This document shows, one piece after another, positions 54,485 to 63,132 of a stretch of 64,000 nt of DNA (position 1 is its first letter; each line of letters opens with the position of its first letter). The translations under genes and the position numbers were made by a program. This DNA comes from Balneola sp. (GTDB taxonomy: Bacteria; Bacteroidota; Rhodothermia; Balneolales; Balneolaceae): the NCBI GenBank assembly GCA_017643645.1, contig JAEPNB010000007.1, forward strand, positions 124,001 through 188,000, written 5' to 3'. The notes under the pieces were generated by a model. It saw only the letters and a program-made list of their open reading frames with translations. It was not told the DNA's origin and ran no database searches.

Positions 54485-55167
54485 AAATACTGGCCTATCA
54501 CGGATGGGGAATTAATAAGGATTTTTGGAACAACTTAGCTTCTGTAATTCCGGATAGCATTCCTTTAAAACCTGCCAATCGGGGCTATATCGGTAAACCG
54601 TTTTATCCAAGGTTTGATGCGGATACAAAATTCCGAGTGGTTTTTACGCATTCATACGGACTGCATTGGTGTAACTCAGCTGTACTTAGTAAGGCAGATC
54701 TGCTCGTTATATTTAATGGTTTTGCAGATTTTCATCCGGAGAGTAAAAGTTTGAATTCTATCAGTAAAAAGGGGCTTGAAACTATGATCAATGGCTTTGA
54801 AGCTAATCCTGAACAAGTTCTGAAGAGTTTTTACGAAAACTGTTTTCAACCATCTGAATACAAAGCGGAGATTCCATCTGATCTGAATAAAGAACTGTTG
54901 CTTGAAGATCTGAAGAAACTCAGAAACACCCGCTTCCCGCTCATCGATCTGGATTTTGGTTCCACCATGGTTGCCATCGACAGTGCAGAAGACAAGATCC
55001 TCTTAGAGCCCAGAGGAGAAAACATGCTTGACGGCCATTACAATAAGAAATTTGTAAAAGTTTTTGAGAATGAGGGCCATGCATTGCCATTCATAAATCC
55101 GAAAGATTGTTGGTCGTATCTGTGCTCAATCATTCCTATTTTTGAGCGCTATGAAAATAACCGCTGA
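54469..55167 (+). CDS. alpha/beta-hydrolase, candidate pimeloyl-ACP methyl ester esterase
   Basis: A 232-residue protein with the outline of a serine hydrolase: YHGWGINKDFW (oxyanion region), VFTHSYGLHWC (nucleophile Ser in HSYG), an Asp near VAIDSAEDK and a late His in ENEGHALPF. It lies between bioF and bioC, overlapping both, where many bacteria carry bioH, bioG or other esterases that free pimeloyl-ACP from its methyl ester. It is not clearly BioG or BioH by sequence. The start is TTG inside the bioF end. Confidence 0.65.
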   Translation: MEKKVEILAYHGWGINKDFWNNLASVIPDSIPLKPANRGYIGKPFYPRFDADTKFRVVFTHSYGLHWCNSAVLSKADLLVIFNGFADFHPESKSLNSISKKGLETMINGFEANPEQVLKSFYENCFQPSEYKAEIPSDLNKELLLEDLKKLRNTRFPLIDLDFGSTMVAIDSAEDKILLEPRGENMLDGHYNKKFVKVFENEGHALPFINPKDCWSYLCSIIPIFERYENNR

Positions 55168-55963
55168 ACAAACTATTTCATCAAAAAGTATTGCCGAAAC
55201 GTTCTCTGAAGCTGCTGAGCAGTATCATCAGAAGGCTGAGATCCAGCAAAAAGTAGCTAATGGACTCATTTCATCGCTCTTGCCCTGGAAAGACACACTT
55301 CCCGCCGGAGATATACTGGAAGTGGGCTGCGGAACAGGCTTTTTATCGGAACAGATCATCAAGGAATTTCCTGATCGAAATAAACTCATTACCGATCTGG
55401 CTCCGGGAATGATTTCATTTTGTGAGAATCAACTCGCAGAAAAAGGATTGTTAAACGATTTTGTCTCTTTCAAAACATTGAATGTGGATGAGGTCTCTGA
55501 TTCGGAACCCAAATACAGTCTCATCGTAAGTAATTTTGCCGCTCAGTGGTTTAAAGACACTTCCATAGGTTTAGAAAAACTAAGTGAATTGCTTGTTCCG
55601 GGCGGACTTCTACTCTGCACATTCCCCGGTAATCATACGTTTGAAGAATGGTATTCCAACTGTTTGGAACTAGGACTGCCTTTTACAGCCAATGCATTTC
55701 CTGATGTGGAAGAGGAGGTGATAAAGCTGTCGATGAATCCTGTTCAGGTAGACTATTACGAGAACGATCTGTATCAGGAATTTGATAACTCTATGGATTT
55801 TTTCAAGCACCTCAAAGAGATAGGAGTTCGTAAATCTAAAACAGGTAAGCAATTAACTGCTAAGCAATTAAAGCTGTTAACTAAGTTTTGGGACGAGAAA
55901 GTTTCCAATGAAATCAAGGTTAAATGGCATGTGGTCTATTTGGCTGCTAAAAAAGATATGTGA
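55151..55963 (+). CDS. bioC: malonyl-ACP O-methyltransferase
   Basis: SAM-dependent methyltransferase that starts pimelate synthesis by methylating malonyl-ACP. SIAETFSEAAEQYHQKAEIQ at the start and the SAM loop ILEVGCGTGFLSE are typical of BioC, followed by LIVSNFAAQWF (motif IV). 270 residues from ATG 55151, which lies within the esterase gene end; a TTG three codons upstream is possible. Its stop overlaps the bioD start (TGATG). Confidence 0.92.
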   Translation: MKITAEQTISSKSIAETFSEAAEQYHQKAEIQQKVANGLISSLLPWKDTLPAGDILEVGCGTGFLSEQIIKEFPDRNKLITDLAPGMISFCENQLAEKGLLNDFVSFKTLNVDEVSDSEPKYSLIVSNFAAQWFKDTSIGLEKLSELLVPGGLLLCTFPGNHTFEEWYSNCLELGLPFTANAFPDVEEEVIKLSMNPVQVDYYENDLYQEFDNSMDFFKHLKEIGVRKSKTGKQLTAKQLKLLTKFWDEKVSNEIKVKWHVVYLAAKKDM

Positions 55964-56595
55964 TGGAATTTCCGAAAGAATTTTTTATAACAGGAACAGA
56001 CACCGGAATTGGTAAAACATTAGTTTCGGGCATGCTGATGTCTGCTTTGGACGCAACTTACTGGAAACCCATTCAAGCCGGACTGGATGAAGAAACGGAT
56101 ACTGAATTTGTACAAAGAGTTTCGAAAGCTGATCCCTCAAGGATAATCCCGGAGAGATACCGATTGGAAACGCCTATGAGTCCACATGCCGCTGCAGACA
56201 TCGACGGAGTTAAGATCTCTCTGAATGATTTCGAATTGCCTGAATATGACACAAAGCATTTGATCGTGGAAGGAGCCGGTGGATTGATCGTGCCCATTAA
56301 CTGGGAACACACCGTTTTGGATGTGATCGAGCGCTTGAAACTTCCCGTATTACTGGTGGCAAGAAGTAGTTTGGGAACGTTGAATCATACTCTACTATCA
56401 CTGGAAGCACTTAGAGATCGCGGAATTGAAGTTTTTGCAGTAGTCCTCAACGGCGAAAAACATCCATCCAACAAAGAAACGATTGAGCGTTTTGGAGACA
56501 TTGATGTATTCGAAGTCGAGACTCTTCAAAATGTTGACTCTGAATCATTGAAAAAAGCTTTTAATCAAAACTTTCAATTAAGAATTAAGAATTAA
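55963..56595 (+). CDS. bioD: dethiobiotin synthetase
   Basis: ATP-dependent ring closure from 7,8-diaminopelargonate. P-loop GTDTGIGKT at residues 11-19, WKPIQAG, and VEGAGGLIVPI with the catalytic region. 210 residues. The ATG overlaps the bioC stop. A GTG one codon upstream is possible. Confidence 0.95.
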   Translation: MEFPKEFFITGTDTGIGKTLVSGMLMSALDATYWKPIQAGLDEETDTEFVQRVSKADPSRIIPERYRLETPMSPHAAADIDGVKISLNDFELPEYDTKHLIVEGAGGLIVPINWEHTVLDVIERLKLPVLLVARSSLGTLNHTLLSLEALRDRGIEVFAVVLNGEKHPSNKETIERFGDIDVFEVETLQNVDSESLKKAFNQNFQLRIKN

Positions 56596-56706
56596 GAATT
56601 TTGCTTTTGTCATATCGAGCGGAGCGAGATATCTTTAGATTTCTCATGTTCATTCGAAATGACAGAAAAGTAATTCTTAATTCTTAATTGAATAATTCTT
56701 AATTCT
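56577..56706. repeat. TTAAGAAT tandem repeats flanking a GTCATATCGAGC element
   Basis: The GTCATATCGAGC element (copy 2, 56609-56663) is bracketed by tandem AATTAAG/AATTCTTA runs (56577-56602 and 56673-56706) which are mutual inverted complements, so the whole spacer can fold into one long hairpin between bioD and bioA. Could act as a stability or processing signal. Confidence 0.65.
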
Positions 56707-57972
56707 ATGAACAACGTTTGGCATCCATTTACGATCATCAAAGATGCACCTGAGCCTCTTAAGGTAAAGAGCGGAAAGGGAGCTTATCTCACCTTAGAAG
56801 ACGGAAGGGAAGTTCTGGATTGTATTTCCAGCTGGTGGGTGAATATGCACGGACATTCCCATCCTGATATCGCCAAAGCTATTTATGAACAAGCTCAAAC
56901 ACTTGAACATGTAATTTTTGCCGGATTTACGCACGATCCTGCGGAGCAACTTTCGGAGTTGATCACTCAGGAATTGCCTAAGAACTTGAATAAAGTATTC
57001 TTTTCCGATAATGGATCTACCGCTGTGGAAGTAGGAATGAAGATCGCTTATCAGTACTGGAAGAATATTGGTCAGGAGCGAAAGACTTTCATTTGTTTTG
57101 AAGGAGCATATCACGGAGATACGTTGGGAGCGATGTCGGCCGGAGAGCGTTCTATATTTACCGATGTATTCAAAGATTGGATGTTTGATGTGGAAGTGAT
57201 CCCGTATCCGGAAACGTGGATCGGAGATGAGAATCGGGCGAATAAAGAAGATGCCGTCATTGAAGAATTAGAAGGTTTGTTAACCAAGTATCCCGATAAA
57301 TATGCCGGGATTTTGATGGAGCCGTTGGTTCAGGGCGCAGGAGGGATGCGAATGTGTTCGGAAGAGTTTCTCCAAAAAGTGCACTGGAGCAATCGTCAGT
57401 TTGATACTTTGCTGTTGTTTGATGAGGTGATGACAGGATTTGGTCGCACGGGCGACTATTTTGCCTGTAAACGAGCTCAAGTGCAGCCGGACATCATTTG
57501 CCTGAGTAAAGGAATTACGGGCGGATTCATGCCGCTTTCAGTTACCGTAAGTAGTGACGAGATCTACGAAAGCTTCAATTCTGACGATCCGATAAAAACC
57601 TTTTGGCATGGACACAGTTATACCGGAAATCCATTGGGTTGTGCTGCCGGAATTGCGTCTTGGAAATTATTGAAAGAAAATGCTCCGGTATTCAAAGGAA
57701 TGGAAGCCATTCATACCAAGCATCTGGAAAAACTGGCTGGTCATCCACGACTAGAAAAATTCAGAGTTAAAGGAACCATTGCTGCGATGGATATCATCAA
57801 CGAAGAAGAGGGCGGATATCTGAATTCCGTAGCTTCACGCATCAAAAAAGAATGCGTGGATCATGGATTATTACTTCGTCCGCTCGGCAATGTGTTGTAT
57901 CTGATGCCTCCGTACTGTGTAACCGTAGAAGAGTTGGATATGATCTATGGGAAGATCGGGGAGTTGGTTTAG
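56707..57972 (+). CDS. bioA: adenosylmethionine-8-amino-7-oxononanoate aminotransferase
   Basis: PLP class III aminotransferase that makes 7,8-diaminopelargonate. WHPFTIIKDAPEPL at the start, DCISSWWVNMHGHSHP, the GAYHGDTLGAMS block, and the PLP Lys loop LSKGITGGFMPLSV (about residue 268). 421 residues. Final gene of the bio set here; bioB is absent from the window. Confidence 0.95.
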   Translation: MNNVWHPFTIIKDAPEPLKVKSGKGAYLTLEDGREVLDCISSWWVNMHGHSHPDIAKAIYEQAQTLEHVIFAGFTHDPAEQLSELITQELPKNLNKVFFSDNGSTAVEVGMKIAYQYWKNIGQERKTFICFEGAYHGDTLGAMSAGERSIFTDVFKDWMFDVEVIPYPETWIGDENRANKEDAVIEELEGLLTKYPDKYAGILMEPLVQGAGGMRMCSEEFLQKVHWSNRQFDTLLLFDEVMTGFGRTGDYFACKRAQVQPDIICLSKGITGGFMPLSVTVSSDEIYESFNSDDPIKTFWHGHSYTGNPLGCAAGIASWKLLKENAPVFKGMEAIHTKHLEKLAGHPRLEKFRVKGTIAAMDIINEEEGGYLNSVASRIKKECVDHGLLLRPLGNVLYLMPPYCVTVEELDMIYGKIGELV

Positions 57973-57992
57973 TTCTTTAAATTCCGGTTCAT

Positions 57993-58112
57993 TCCATCAT
58001 TTCGCTGAAAGCGGGGTGATGGAGGCTTGAACAACGTTCTGATTTCTTTATCAAACTAAATTTCTTTCCTTTTAGCTAAACTCCATCAGCCGTGCAAAGC
58101 CCGACAGATGGA
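57993..58112. repeat. paired-hairpin intergenic repeat, copy B
   Basis: Hairpin 1 at 57993-58023 (arms TCCATCA/TGATGGA around CGCTGAAAGCG) and hairpin 2 at 58082-58112 (arms TCCATC/GATGGA around CAGCCG...CCCGACA), matching 11443-11472 and 11574-11601. The 58 bp between the hairpins is unlike that in copy A (101 bp). It fills half of the spacer between bioA and the DUF4145-like gene. Confidence 0.8.
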
Positions 58113-58226
58113 TAGCTCGTTAAAAGGCTTAAGGGATTAGGTGTTTCTTATCTGATTTTGTTTATTTTACTCAGGATGAAAAGTTTATCAATCTTGTGTT
58201 ATGTTGCTAACCAAATAGAAATTGAC

Positions 58227-58823
58227 ATGCCAACTTTAAGCCCAAATCTCGAACTCAATAAGTGTCCTCATTGCCGAATTGATAACCCGAATCTTGTTGA
58301 AAAAAATCGATTAGAAACAAGAGATCATAAAGGATCAAGAAAGAGAATATGGTCTACCTATTCCTGTGTTAGATGTGGAGGTGTCGTTACCGCCTCAAGT
58401 AATTCAGTTGGTGGTGAAGTTTTGGAACATTATCCAGAAAACCCATCAGTAGATGAGTCCTTACCAAATAAGGCAAAAGCTTTTTTGAAGCAAGCATTTG
58501 ATACTGTTCACGCACCCGCAGGTTGTATTATGCTATGCGCTAGCTCGGTAGATGCTATGCTAAAAGAAAAAGGATATTCTGATGGTAGTTTATATAGTCG
58601 TATTAAACAAGCTTCAGTTGATCATTTGATAACTGAAGAAATGAAAATTTGGGCAGATCAAATAAGGCTTGATGCAAATGATCAAAGACATGCAGATGAA
58701 AATGCTGGACTTCCTGAAGAAAAAGACGCTCAAAGAACACTTGAATTTACAGTTGCATTAGGTGAATATTTATTTGTACTCCCGAATAAAGTTACTCGTG
58801 GAATTCATAGAGCTGGTGAATAG
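58227..58823 (+). CDS. DUF4145-like protein with zinc ribbon
   Basis: A 198-residue protein. An N-terminal CxxC...CxxC zinc-ribbon (CPHC at residues 12-15 and CVRC near 47-50) precedes a helical segment with the DUF4145 pattern: AKAFLKQAFDTVHAPAGCIMLCASSVDAMLKEKG and ADQIRLDANDQRHAD. DUF4145 proteins often occur beside restriction or defence genes, but no such partner is here. ATG 58227 used; a longer TTG frame from 58158 has no support. Not assigned to a pathway. Confidence 0.6.
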   Translation: MPTLSPNLELNKCPHCRIDNPNLVEKNRLETRDHKGSRKRIWSTYSCVRCGGVVTASSNSVGGEVLEHYPENPSVDESLPNKAKAFLKQAFDTVHAPAGCIMLCASSVDAMLKEKGYSDGSLYSRIKQASVDHLITEEMKIWADQIRLDANDQRHADENAGLPEEKDAQRTLEFTVALGEYLFVLPNKVTRGIHRAGE

Positions 58824-58898
58824 AAATATTATTCTCCATTGCGGATTTTTTTTTAATCTTTTTCACCATTACAAGTCTTAACCTAACAATATGTAGAA

Positions 58899-59492
58899 AT
58901 GACTTACAGATCGGTCTTAATAATTTCGCTATTAGTTTTTTGTGGATGTTCTGCCAGTAAACTTTCCTATGAGCAGATCAGGGATAATCATACTGAGTTC
59001 ATAGAAGTAAATATTGGGTCTTCAATTTTTAATTCAACAACTTCTCGGGCTATACTTTTAAGAGATAGAACTTTTTTTACAGAAAAACGAAATGTGTTTG
59101 GTTCCAAGAAAGTACAATCTGAACAGATTAGTTCTTTTATGACTGACTCTCTTTTTTCAATTGTGACGAGTCAGTATTTCAAATCATTACCTCAAAATGT
59201 AGATGATAATTGTACTATTTCTTATCAAGATCAAAATCAGGAAAAGAAAAATATTGGTGGAACAATTACAGATCAGCCCTTGAAATCTATCCGGTATTCA
59301 AGTTCATCAAAAACAAAAACTATTAGGTGGAAAGAATGCATATCGTTTTCTGATCATGAAATGAATGAGTTAAAAAATGAACTCGGTTCTGAGGATGAAT
59401 TTGAATCACTGGTAGAACAAAACGAGCAAATCACAAACAAGCTAAAAATGTTAAATAACTTGCTTGATACAGTATTATCCTTGAATGAATAG
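58899..59492 (+). CDS. lipoprotein of unknown function
   Basis: A 197-residue predicted lipoprotein (lipobox VFCGCSAS, Cys 17). No family recognised. The body has beta-like stretches and a Glu/Asn-rich C-terminal helix from about residue 150 (EMNELKNELGSEDEFESLVE). Follows the DUF4145-like gene after 75 bp. Confidence 0.55.
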   Translation: MTYRSVLIISLLVFCGCSASKLSYEQIRDNHTEFIEVNIGSSIFNSTTSRAILLRDRTFFTEKRNVFGSKKVQSEQISSFMTDSLFSIVTSQYFKSLPQNVDDNCTISYQDQNQEKKNIGGTITDQPLKSIRYSSSSKTKTIRWKECISFSDHEMNELKNELGSEDEFESLVEQNEQITNKLKMLNNLLDTVLSLNE

Positions 59493-59861
59493 CTTTCCCA
59501 AGCTGCATCCCAAGATCTTTTAAGTCTTAAGCGATAGCGGTGACTTAAAAGAAACATTTCAGGAAGTCTCCTGATTTCAGTTACAACCTCTAAGTTTTAT
59601 TTCATTCCTAGCCACGGTGCGGAATACTCAATTGGAGCCTGCCTTTGTCGGCAGACAGGCTCCTGCTCATAAAAAGTAAAGTTAAAACTATTTCTCAATC
59701 CGCTTTTGACAACGATTTTAAAGGATTTACAAGATGAGCAGGATTGAAATAAATCATAATGAAAACATAACTCAGATCACTTCGTAGTCCGCTCGTCGCT
59801 CATGGTGTGTATAACATGACTGCCATTTTAATGGTTTACTTATGTTCATCTGATCAAAGAT
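59493..59861. repeat. repeat-rich spacer, no gene
   Basis: 369 bp with no coding frame I can support. It contains a perfect 10 bp stem CTTTTAAGTC/GACTTAAAAG (59517-59526, 59542-59551), a palindrome CAGGAAGTCTCCTG, and a hairpin at 59634-59663 (GGAGCCTG / CAGGCTCC with GCC/GGC inside). A stretch near 59730 resembles a generic 'GGATTTACAAGAT' repeat. No function seen. Confidence 0.5.
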
Positions 59862-60068
59862 TTAATCTTCTTTTCCGGAAAGTAAAGCCCAGGCCGTTGC
59901 ACCTGCAATTAAAGCCAGTCCACCCAGAGCAAGTCCAATGTTCACATCTCTCTGAACACGTTCTGCTTTGGATAAATAACTTGAACCAACACCGTTCTTT
60001 GCAATAGCTCGCTCAATTTTTTCGATTCTGTTTTCCACTTCGCTGATTGTCTTCTCTTTCAAACTCAT
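59862..60068 (-). CDS. small membrane protein of unknown function
   Basis: A 68-residue frame with a heptad-like N-terminus (KEKTISEVENRIEKIERAIA), a linker and one hydrophobic segment near the C-terminus (NIGLALGGLALIAGATAWALL). ATG follows an AAA-rich tract. Preferred over an overlapping plus-strand frame (59807-60007) because it has a coherent coiled-coil/membrane pattern. No family recognised. Confidence 0.55.
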   Translation of the reverse strand: MSLKEKTISEVENRIEKIERAIAKNGVGSSYLSKAERVQRDVNIGLALGGLALIAGATAWALLSGKED

Positions 60069-60201
60069 TTTGTGTAGTTAGATTAAATTTTTCTTTGTTC
60101 TACTTGTCTAACAAGTAAATAGGGAAATCAGTTTCGGATTTTAATACTTTTTGTTAATGAATAGCTTTTGCTGAATAAATAAGTAACTCACTATCAATTT
60201 T

Positions 60202-60290
60202 GAACCGCGGATTAATCAGATAGCCGGATTAACACGGATTTTTTGGATAAAATATCTGTGATATCCTTTAATCCATTAAATCAGTGGTTC
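60202..60290. repeat. palindromic GAACC/GGTTC element
   Basis: Imperfect palindrome from GAACCGCGGATTAA to TCAGTGGTTC with internal GGATTAACACGGATT and ATCTGTGATATCC. Repeats with this wording occur in spacers of several phyla. No gene in 60069-60395. Confidence 0.55.
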
Positions 60291-60339
60291 AAAAACTTAA
60301 AAATGTGAAAAAGAGCTAGGTTAAGTTTCTCGAGTTTAT

Positions 60340-60386
60340 AACCCTGACAGGGTTTGTAGATGATATATTAGAACCCTGTCAGGGTT
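60340..60386. repeat. two AACCCTG(A/T)CAGGGTT palindromes
   Basis: 15 bp palindromes at 60340-60354 and 60372-60386, directly after the convergent SpoU gene stop at 60396. A third copy is at 11535-11549. Confidence 0.75.
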
Positions 60387-60395
60387 ATAATACAA

Positions 60396-60932
60396 TCAAC
60401 TCAGTTTCTCAAGTAAAGCATACAACATCACCGCAGCGGCTACCGAAACGTTAAGCGAGTGCTTTTGGCCAAACTGTGGGATGGCTACAAATTCGTCCAT
60501 TAATTCGAGAATTTCGGAATCTATACCGGTGACTTCATTTCCCATCACCAGACATATTTTATCGTAATTATTTACATCAAGCTTGTTGAGGGAAATACTT
60601 CCTGTAGTTTGCTCCATCCCTAGAATGGAATATCCATCTTCTTTAAGCGATTCAATGATCTCAGTGGCCGTTTCAAAATGTCTCCATTCAACAAATTCTT
60701 CCGCACCAATGGCTGTTTTGTTGATCTCAGGTCGGGGAGGAGTGGGAGTGTATCCCGTAAGAATCAATTCAGAAATCCCGAACGCATCCGAAGAACGAAA
60801 AACAGAACCTACATTATGCAGACTTCTAATATTATGAAGGATCACTTTTACCTCAGCTAATTTAGCCGGTGGTTTTTGAGACAAGTTCTCTTCAAGTATT
60901 TCTTTGGTAGTTAGTTTTTTAGGCATCTTCAC
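60396..60932 (-). CDS. TrmH/SpoU-family RNA 2'-O-methyltransferase
   Basis: A 178-residue SPOUT methyltransferase. The three motifs are clear: NIRSLHNVGSVFRSSDAFG (motif 1), LVMGNEVTGI (motif 2) and IPQFGQKHSLNVSVAAAVML (motif 3). It lacks the extra N-terminal L30e-like domain of RlmB. The target, tRNA or rRNA, cannot be told from sequence. Two Met codons at 60932 and 60926 are equivalent starts. Single gene. Confidence 0.92.
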   Translation of the reverse strand: MKMPKKLTTKEILEENLSQKPPAKLAEVKVILHNIRSLHNVGSVFRSSDAFGISELILTGYTPTPPRPEINKTAIGAEEFVEWRHFETATEIIESLKEDGYSILGMEQTTGSISLNKLDVNNYDKICLVMGNEVTGIDSEILELMDEFVAIPQFGQKHSLNVSVAAAVMLYALLEKLS

Positions 60933-61301
60933 TTTTATTTGCTCTAAAATAGAAACTAATACATACTTTTGTACGGTTTCTTTGAGGGGTTTTGGGGTAG
61001 TAGGACTAAAGTCCTTACTTGTTTATGTACGAGTTTATGACAAGAACATAAGCTAGAAGGGGATTTATCCCCGGGTTTCTAATTACCATCTAGTAATTTA
61101 TACATGTTCATGTACTTTTGTACCGACAAAAGTACCATGCCAAAGGCATTCCTTCGGAAAAAACTCCCAATAATTCTAAAGGTCGGTATAGTTGGAAGCT
61201 TTTTTCTGAATTCATTTAAAGGTAAAGACCAGTGATGGCAACCCAGATTCCTGCTTCCAATTAGGAAGTCAAAAGCCTATCATTGGACACAAATTCATAC
61301 C
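60933..61301. repeat. repeat-containing spacer, no gene
   Basis: 369 bp without a supported gene. It has a palindrome AGGACTAAAGTCCT (61004-61017) and a perfect 10 bp stem with 4-base loop at 61112-61135 (GTACTTTTGT / ACAAAAGTAC). The promoters of the SpoU gene (minus) and the MFS gene (plus) must be here but I cannot place them. Confidence 0.45.
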
Positions 61302-62528
61302 ATGTCCAAAGAACCACGCAAAGCCGCACTGGCTTTTATTTTTATTACCGTTTTAATTGATGTGATCGGACTTGGAATTATAATCCCGATCATTCCTTCA
61401 CTCATCGTAGAGCTTACCGGAGAAGGATTATCAAAAGCTGCTTTATACGGCGGTTGGCTGATGTTTGTGTATGCATTCACACAGTTTATTTGTGCACCTT
61501 TGATCGGAGCTCTCAGTGACCGTTTTGGTCGGCGACCGGTTCTGTTGTTATCGCTGTTCGGATTTGGAATCGATTACATACTGATCGGTTTTGCTCCCAA
61601 TATTTTCTGGCTGTTTATCGCCCGGTTTATTTCAGGATTAACAGGAGCGAGCATAACTACGGCAAGTGCCTATATTGCTGATATCAGTTCTCCGGAAAAA
61701 CGTTCACAAAACTTCGGGCTGATCGGAGCGGCTTTTGGTTTAGGATTTATAATCGGTCCAGTGATCGGTGGTCTGTTAGGACAATACGGAACCAGAGTCC
61801 CGTTTTTTGCTGCTGCAGGACTTACGTTACTGAATGTAGCTTATGGATATTTTATTCTTCCAGAATCACTACCCAAAGAAAACCGACGTAAGTTTGAATT
61901 GAAAAGAGCTAATCCGATGGGATCACTAAAGCAATTGAAATCTTTTCCCGGGATTTCAGGATTAGTGATCGTTTTTGGATTGATATATCTCGCGAGTCAT
62001 GCTACACAAAGTACATGGACTTATTACACAATGGAGAAATTCCTATGGGATGAGAAAATGGTAGGTATTTCATTGGGCGTTGTTGGATTTTGTGTTGCCA
62101 TCGTCCAGGGAGGATTAACACGAATTGTAATTCCAAAGATCGGGGAAGTTAAATCAGTTTATTTTGGACTGATAATGTATTGCTTAGGCTTTTTAGGCTT
62201 TGCGTTTTCGCCCACCGGAGCCATTATGATGGCAATGATAGTTCCATATTGTCTTGGAGGATTTGCAGGACCATCGCTACAGGGAATTGTGTCAAATCAG
62301 GTTCCGCAAAACCAGCAGGGTGAACTGCAGGGAGCTTTAACCAGTCTGGTTAGTTTTACTTCTATCTTTGGTCCGCCCATGATGACCGGTCTGTTCGGAT
62401 ATTTTACTTCAGATGCGGCACCTTTTCAGTTTTCAGGAGCGCCATTTTTTATGGGTGCAATTTTAGTTCTAGGGGCGCTCGTATTTGCTATTCGAATTCT
62501 CAGTAATAAAAGCGTAGTTGACGCATAA
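61302..62528 (+). CDS. TetA-like MFS transporter
   Basis: A 408-residue major facilitator with 12 predicted helices. The loop 2-3 motif [16 protein letters not shown] and the [19 protein letters not shown] segment place it in the TetA/TCR subgroup of drug:proton antiporters. Many chromosomal members are not resistance genes; specificity cannot be inferred. A terminator follows at 62587. Confidence 0.85.
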   Translation: MSKEPRKAALAFIFITVLIDVIGLGIIIPIIPSLIVELTGEGLSKAALYGGWLMFVYAFTQFICAPLIGALSDRFGRRPVLLLSLFGFGIDYILIGFAPNIFWLFIARFISGLTGASITTASAYIADISSPEKRSQNFGLIGAAFGLGFIIGPVIGGLLGQYGTRVPFFAAAGLTLLNVAYGYFILPESLPKENRRKFELKRANPMGSLKQLKSFPGISGLVIVFGLIYLASHATQSTWTYYTMEKFLWDEKMVGISLGVVGFCVAIVQGGLTRIVIPKIGEVKSVYFGLIMYCLGFLGFAFSPTGAIMMAMIVPYCLGGFAGPSLQGIVSNQVPQNQQGELQGALTSLVSFTSIFGPPMMTGLFGYFTSDAAPFQFSGAPFFMGAILVLGALVFAIRILSNKSVVDA

Positions 62529-62586
62529 GCAGAAATTCTATTAATTATTAGAAAAACACTCTAATAACTCTTATTTTCAGAGAGTT

Positions 62587-62619
62587 GAAGGGCAGCCGAA
62601 AGGTGAGCTCTTCTTTTTA
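62587..62619 (+). terminator. intrinsic terminator after MFS gene
   Basis: Stem GAAGGGC...GCTCTTC region with a GAAA tetraloop closed by CC/GG (GAAGGGCAGCC / GGTGAGCTCTTC, imperfect) followed by TTTTT. It lies 28 bp before greA. Confidence 0.7.
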
Positions 62620-62646
62620 TTTCAGAAACCGAATACAATAAAGATC

Positions 62647-63120
62647 ATGAGTAAGATCCAATATTTATCGCAGGAAGGGTACGATAAACTAGATGCAGAA
62701 TTAAAAGACCTTAAAACAAGAGGTCGTAAAGAAGTTGCTGAAGATATCGCTGAAGCACGTGCAAAAGGTGATTTAAGTGAGAATGCAGAATACGATGCCG
62801 CTAAAGAGGCGCAGGGACATATGGAAGATCGTATTACAAAACTCGAAGACATTCTGGCAAACGCTCGTGTATTAGATGCAACAGAACTTGATCTGTCACA
62901 GGTACGCGTTTTAACCAAAGTCACTATTCTGAATAAAAAGATGAACAAGGAGATGCAGTATACTTTGGTTTCTCCGAATGAAGCTGACTTTAAAGCCGGT
63001 AAAATTTCTATTGAATCTCCGATCGGTCAGGCATTAGTAGGAAAGGCAGTTGGTGATGTAGTAACAGTAACCGTTCCTGCAGGCGAGCTTGAATTAGAGA
63101 TCAAGAAAATCGAAATCTAA
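62647..63120 (+). CDS. greA: transcription elongation factor GreA
   Basis: Rescues backtracked RNA polymerase by stimulating transcript cleavage. N-terminal coiled coil with the family QEGYDKLDAELKDLK and the tip motif DLSENAEYDAAKEAQG (residues about 44-59, acidic tip), then the FKBP-like C-terminal domain with SPIGQALVGKAVGDVV. 157 residues, typical. Confidence 0.97.
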   Translation: MSKIQYLSQEGYDKLDAELKDLKTRGRKEVAEDIAEARAKGDLSENAEYDAAKEAQGHMEDRITKLEDILANARVLDATELDLSQVRVLTKVTILNKKMNKEMQYTLVSPNEADFKAGKISIESPIGQALVGKAVGDVVTVTVPAGELELEIKKIEI

Positions 63121-63132
63121 ACATAGCAGGCT

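Noticed and set aside
58227-58823. Part of an anti-phage defence system
   Set aside because: DUF4145 domains can sit in defence loci, but no nuclease, helicase or methyltransferase partner is nearby.
59807-60007. 66-residue plus-strand frame
   Set aside because: Overlaps the more coherent 68-residue minus-strand frame at 59862-60068 and has a Pro/His/Gln-rich composition without pattern.
61302-62528. Tetracycline resistance gene
   Set aside because: The sequence fits the TetA-like subgroup, but many chromosomal members do not confer resistance; no regulator or mobile context is present.
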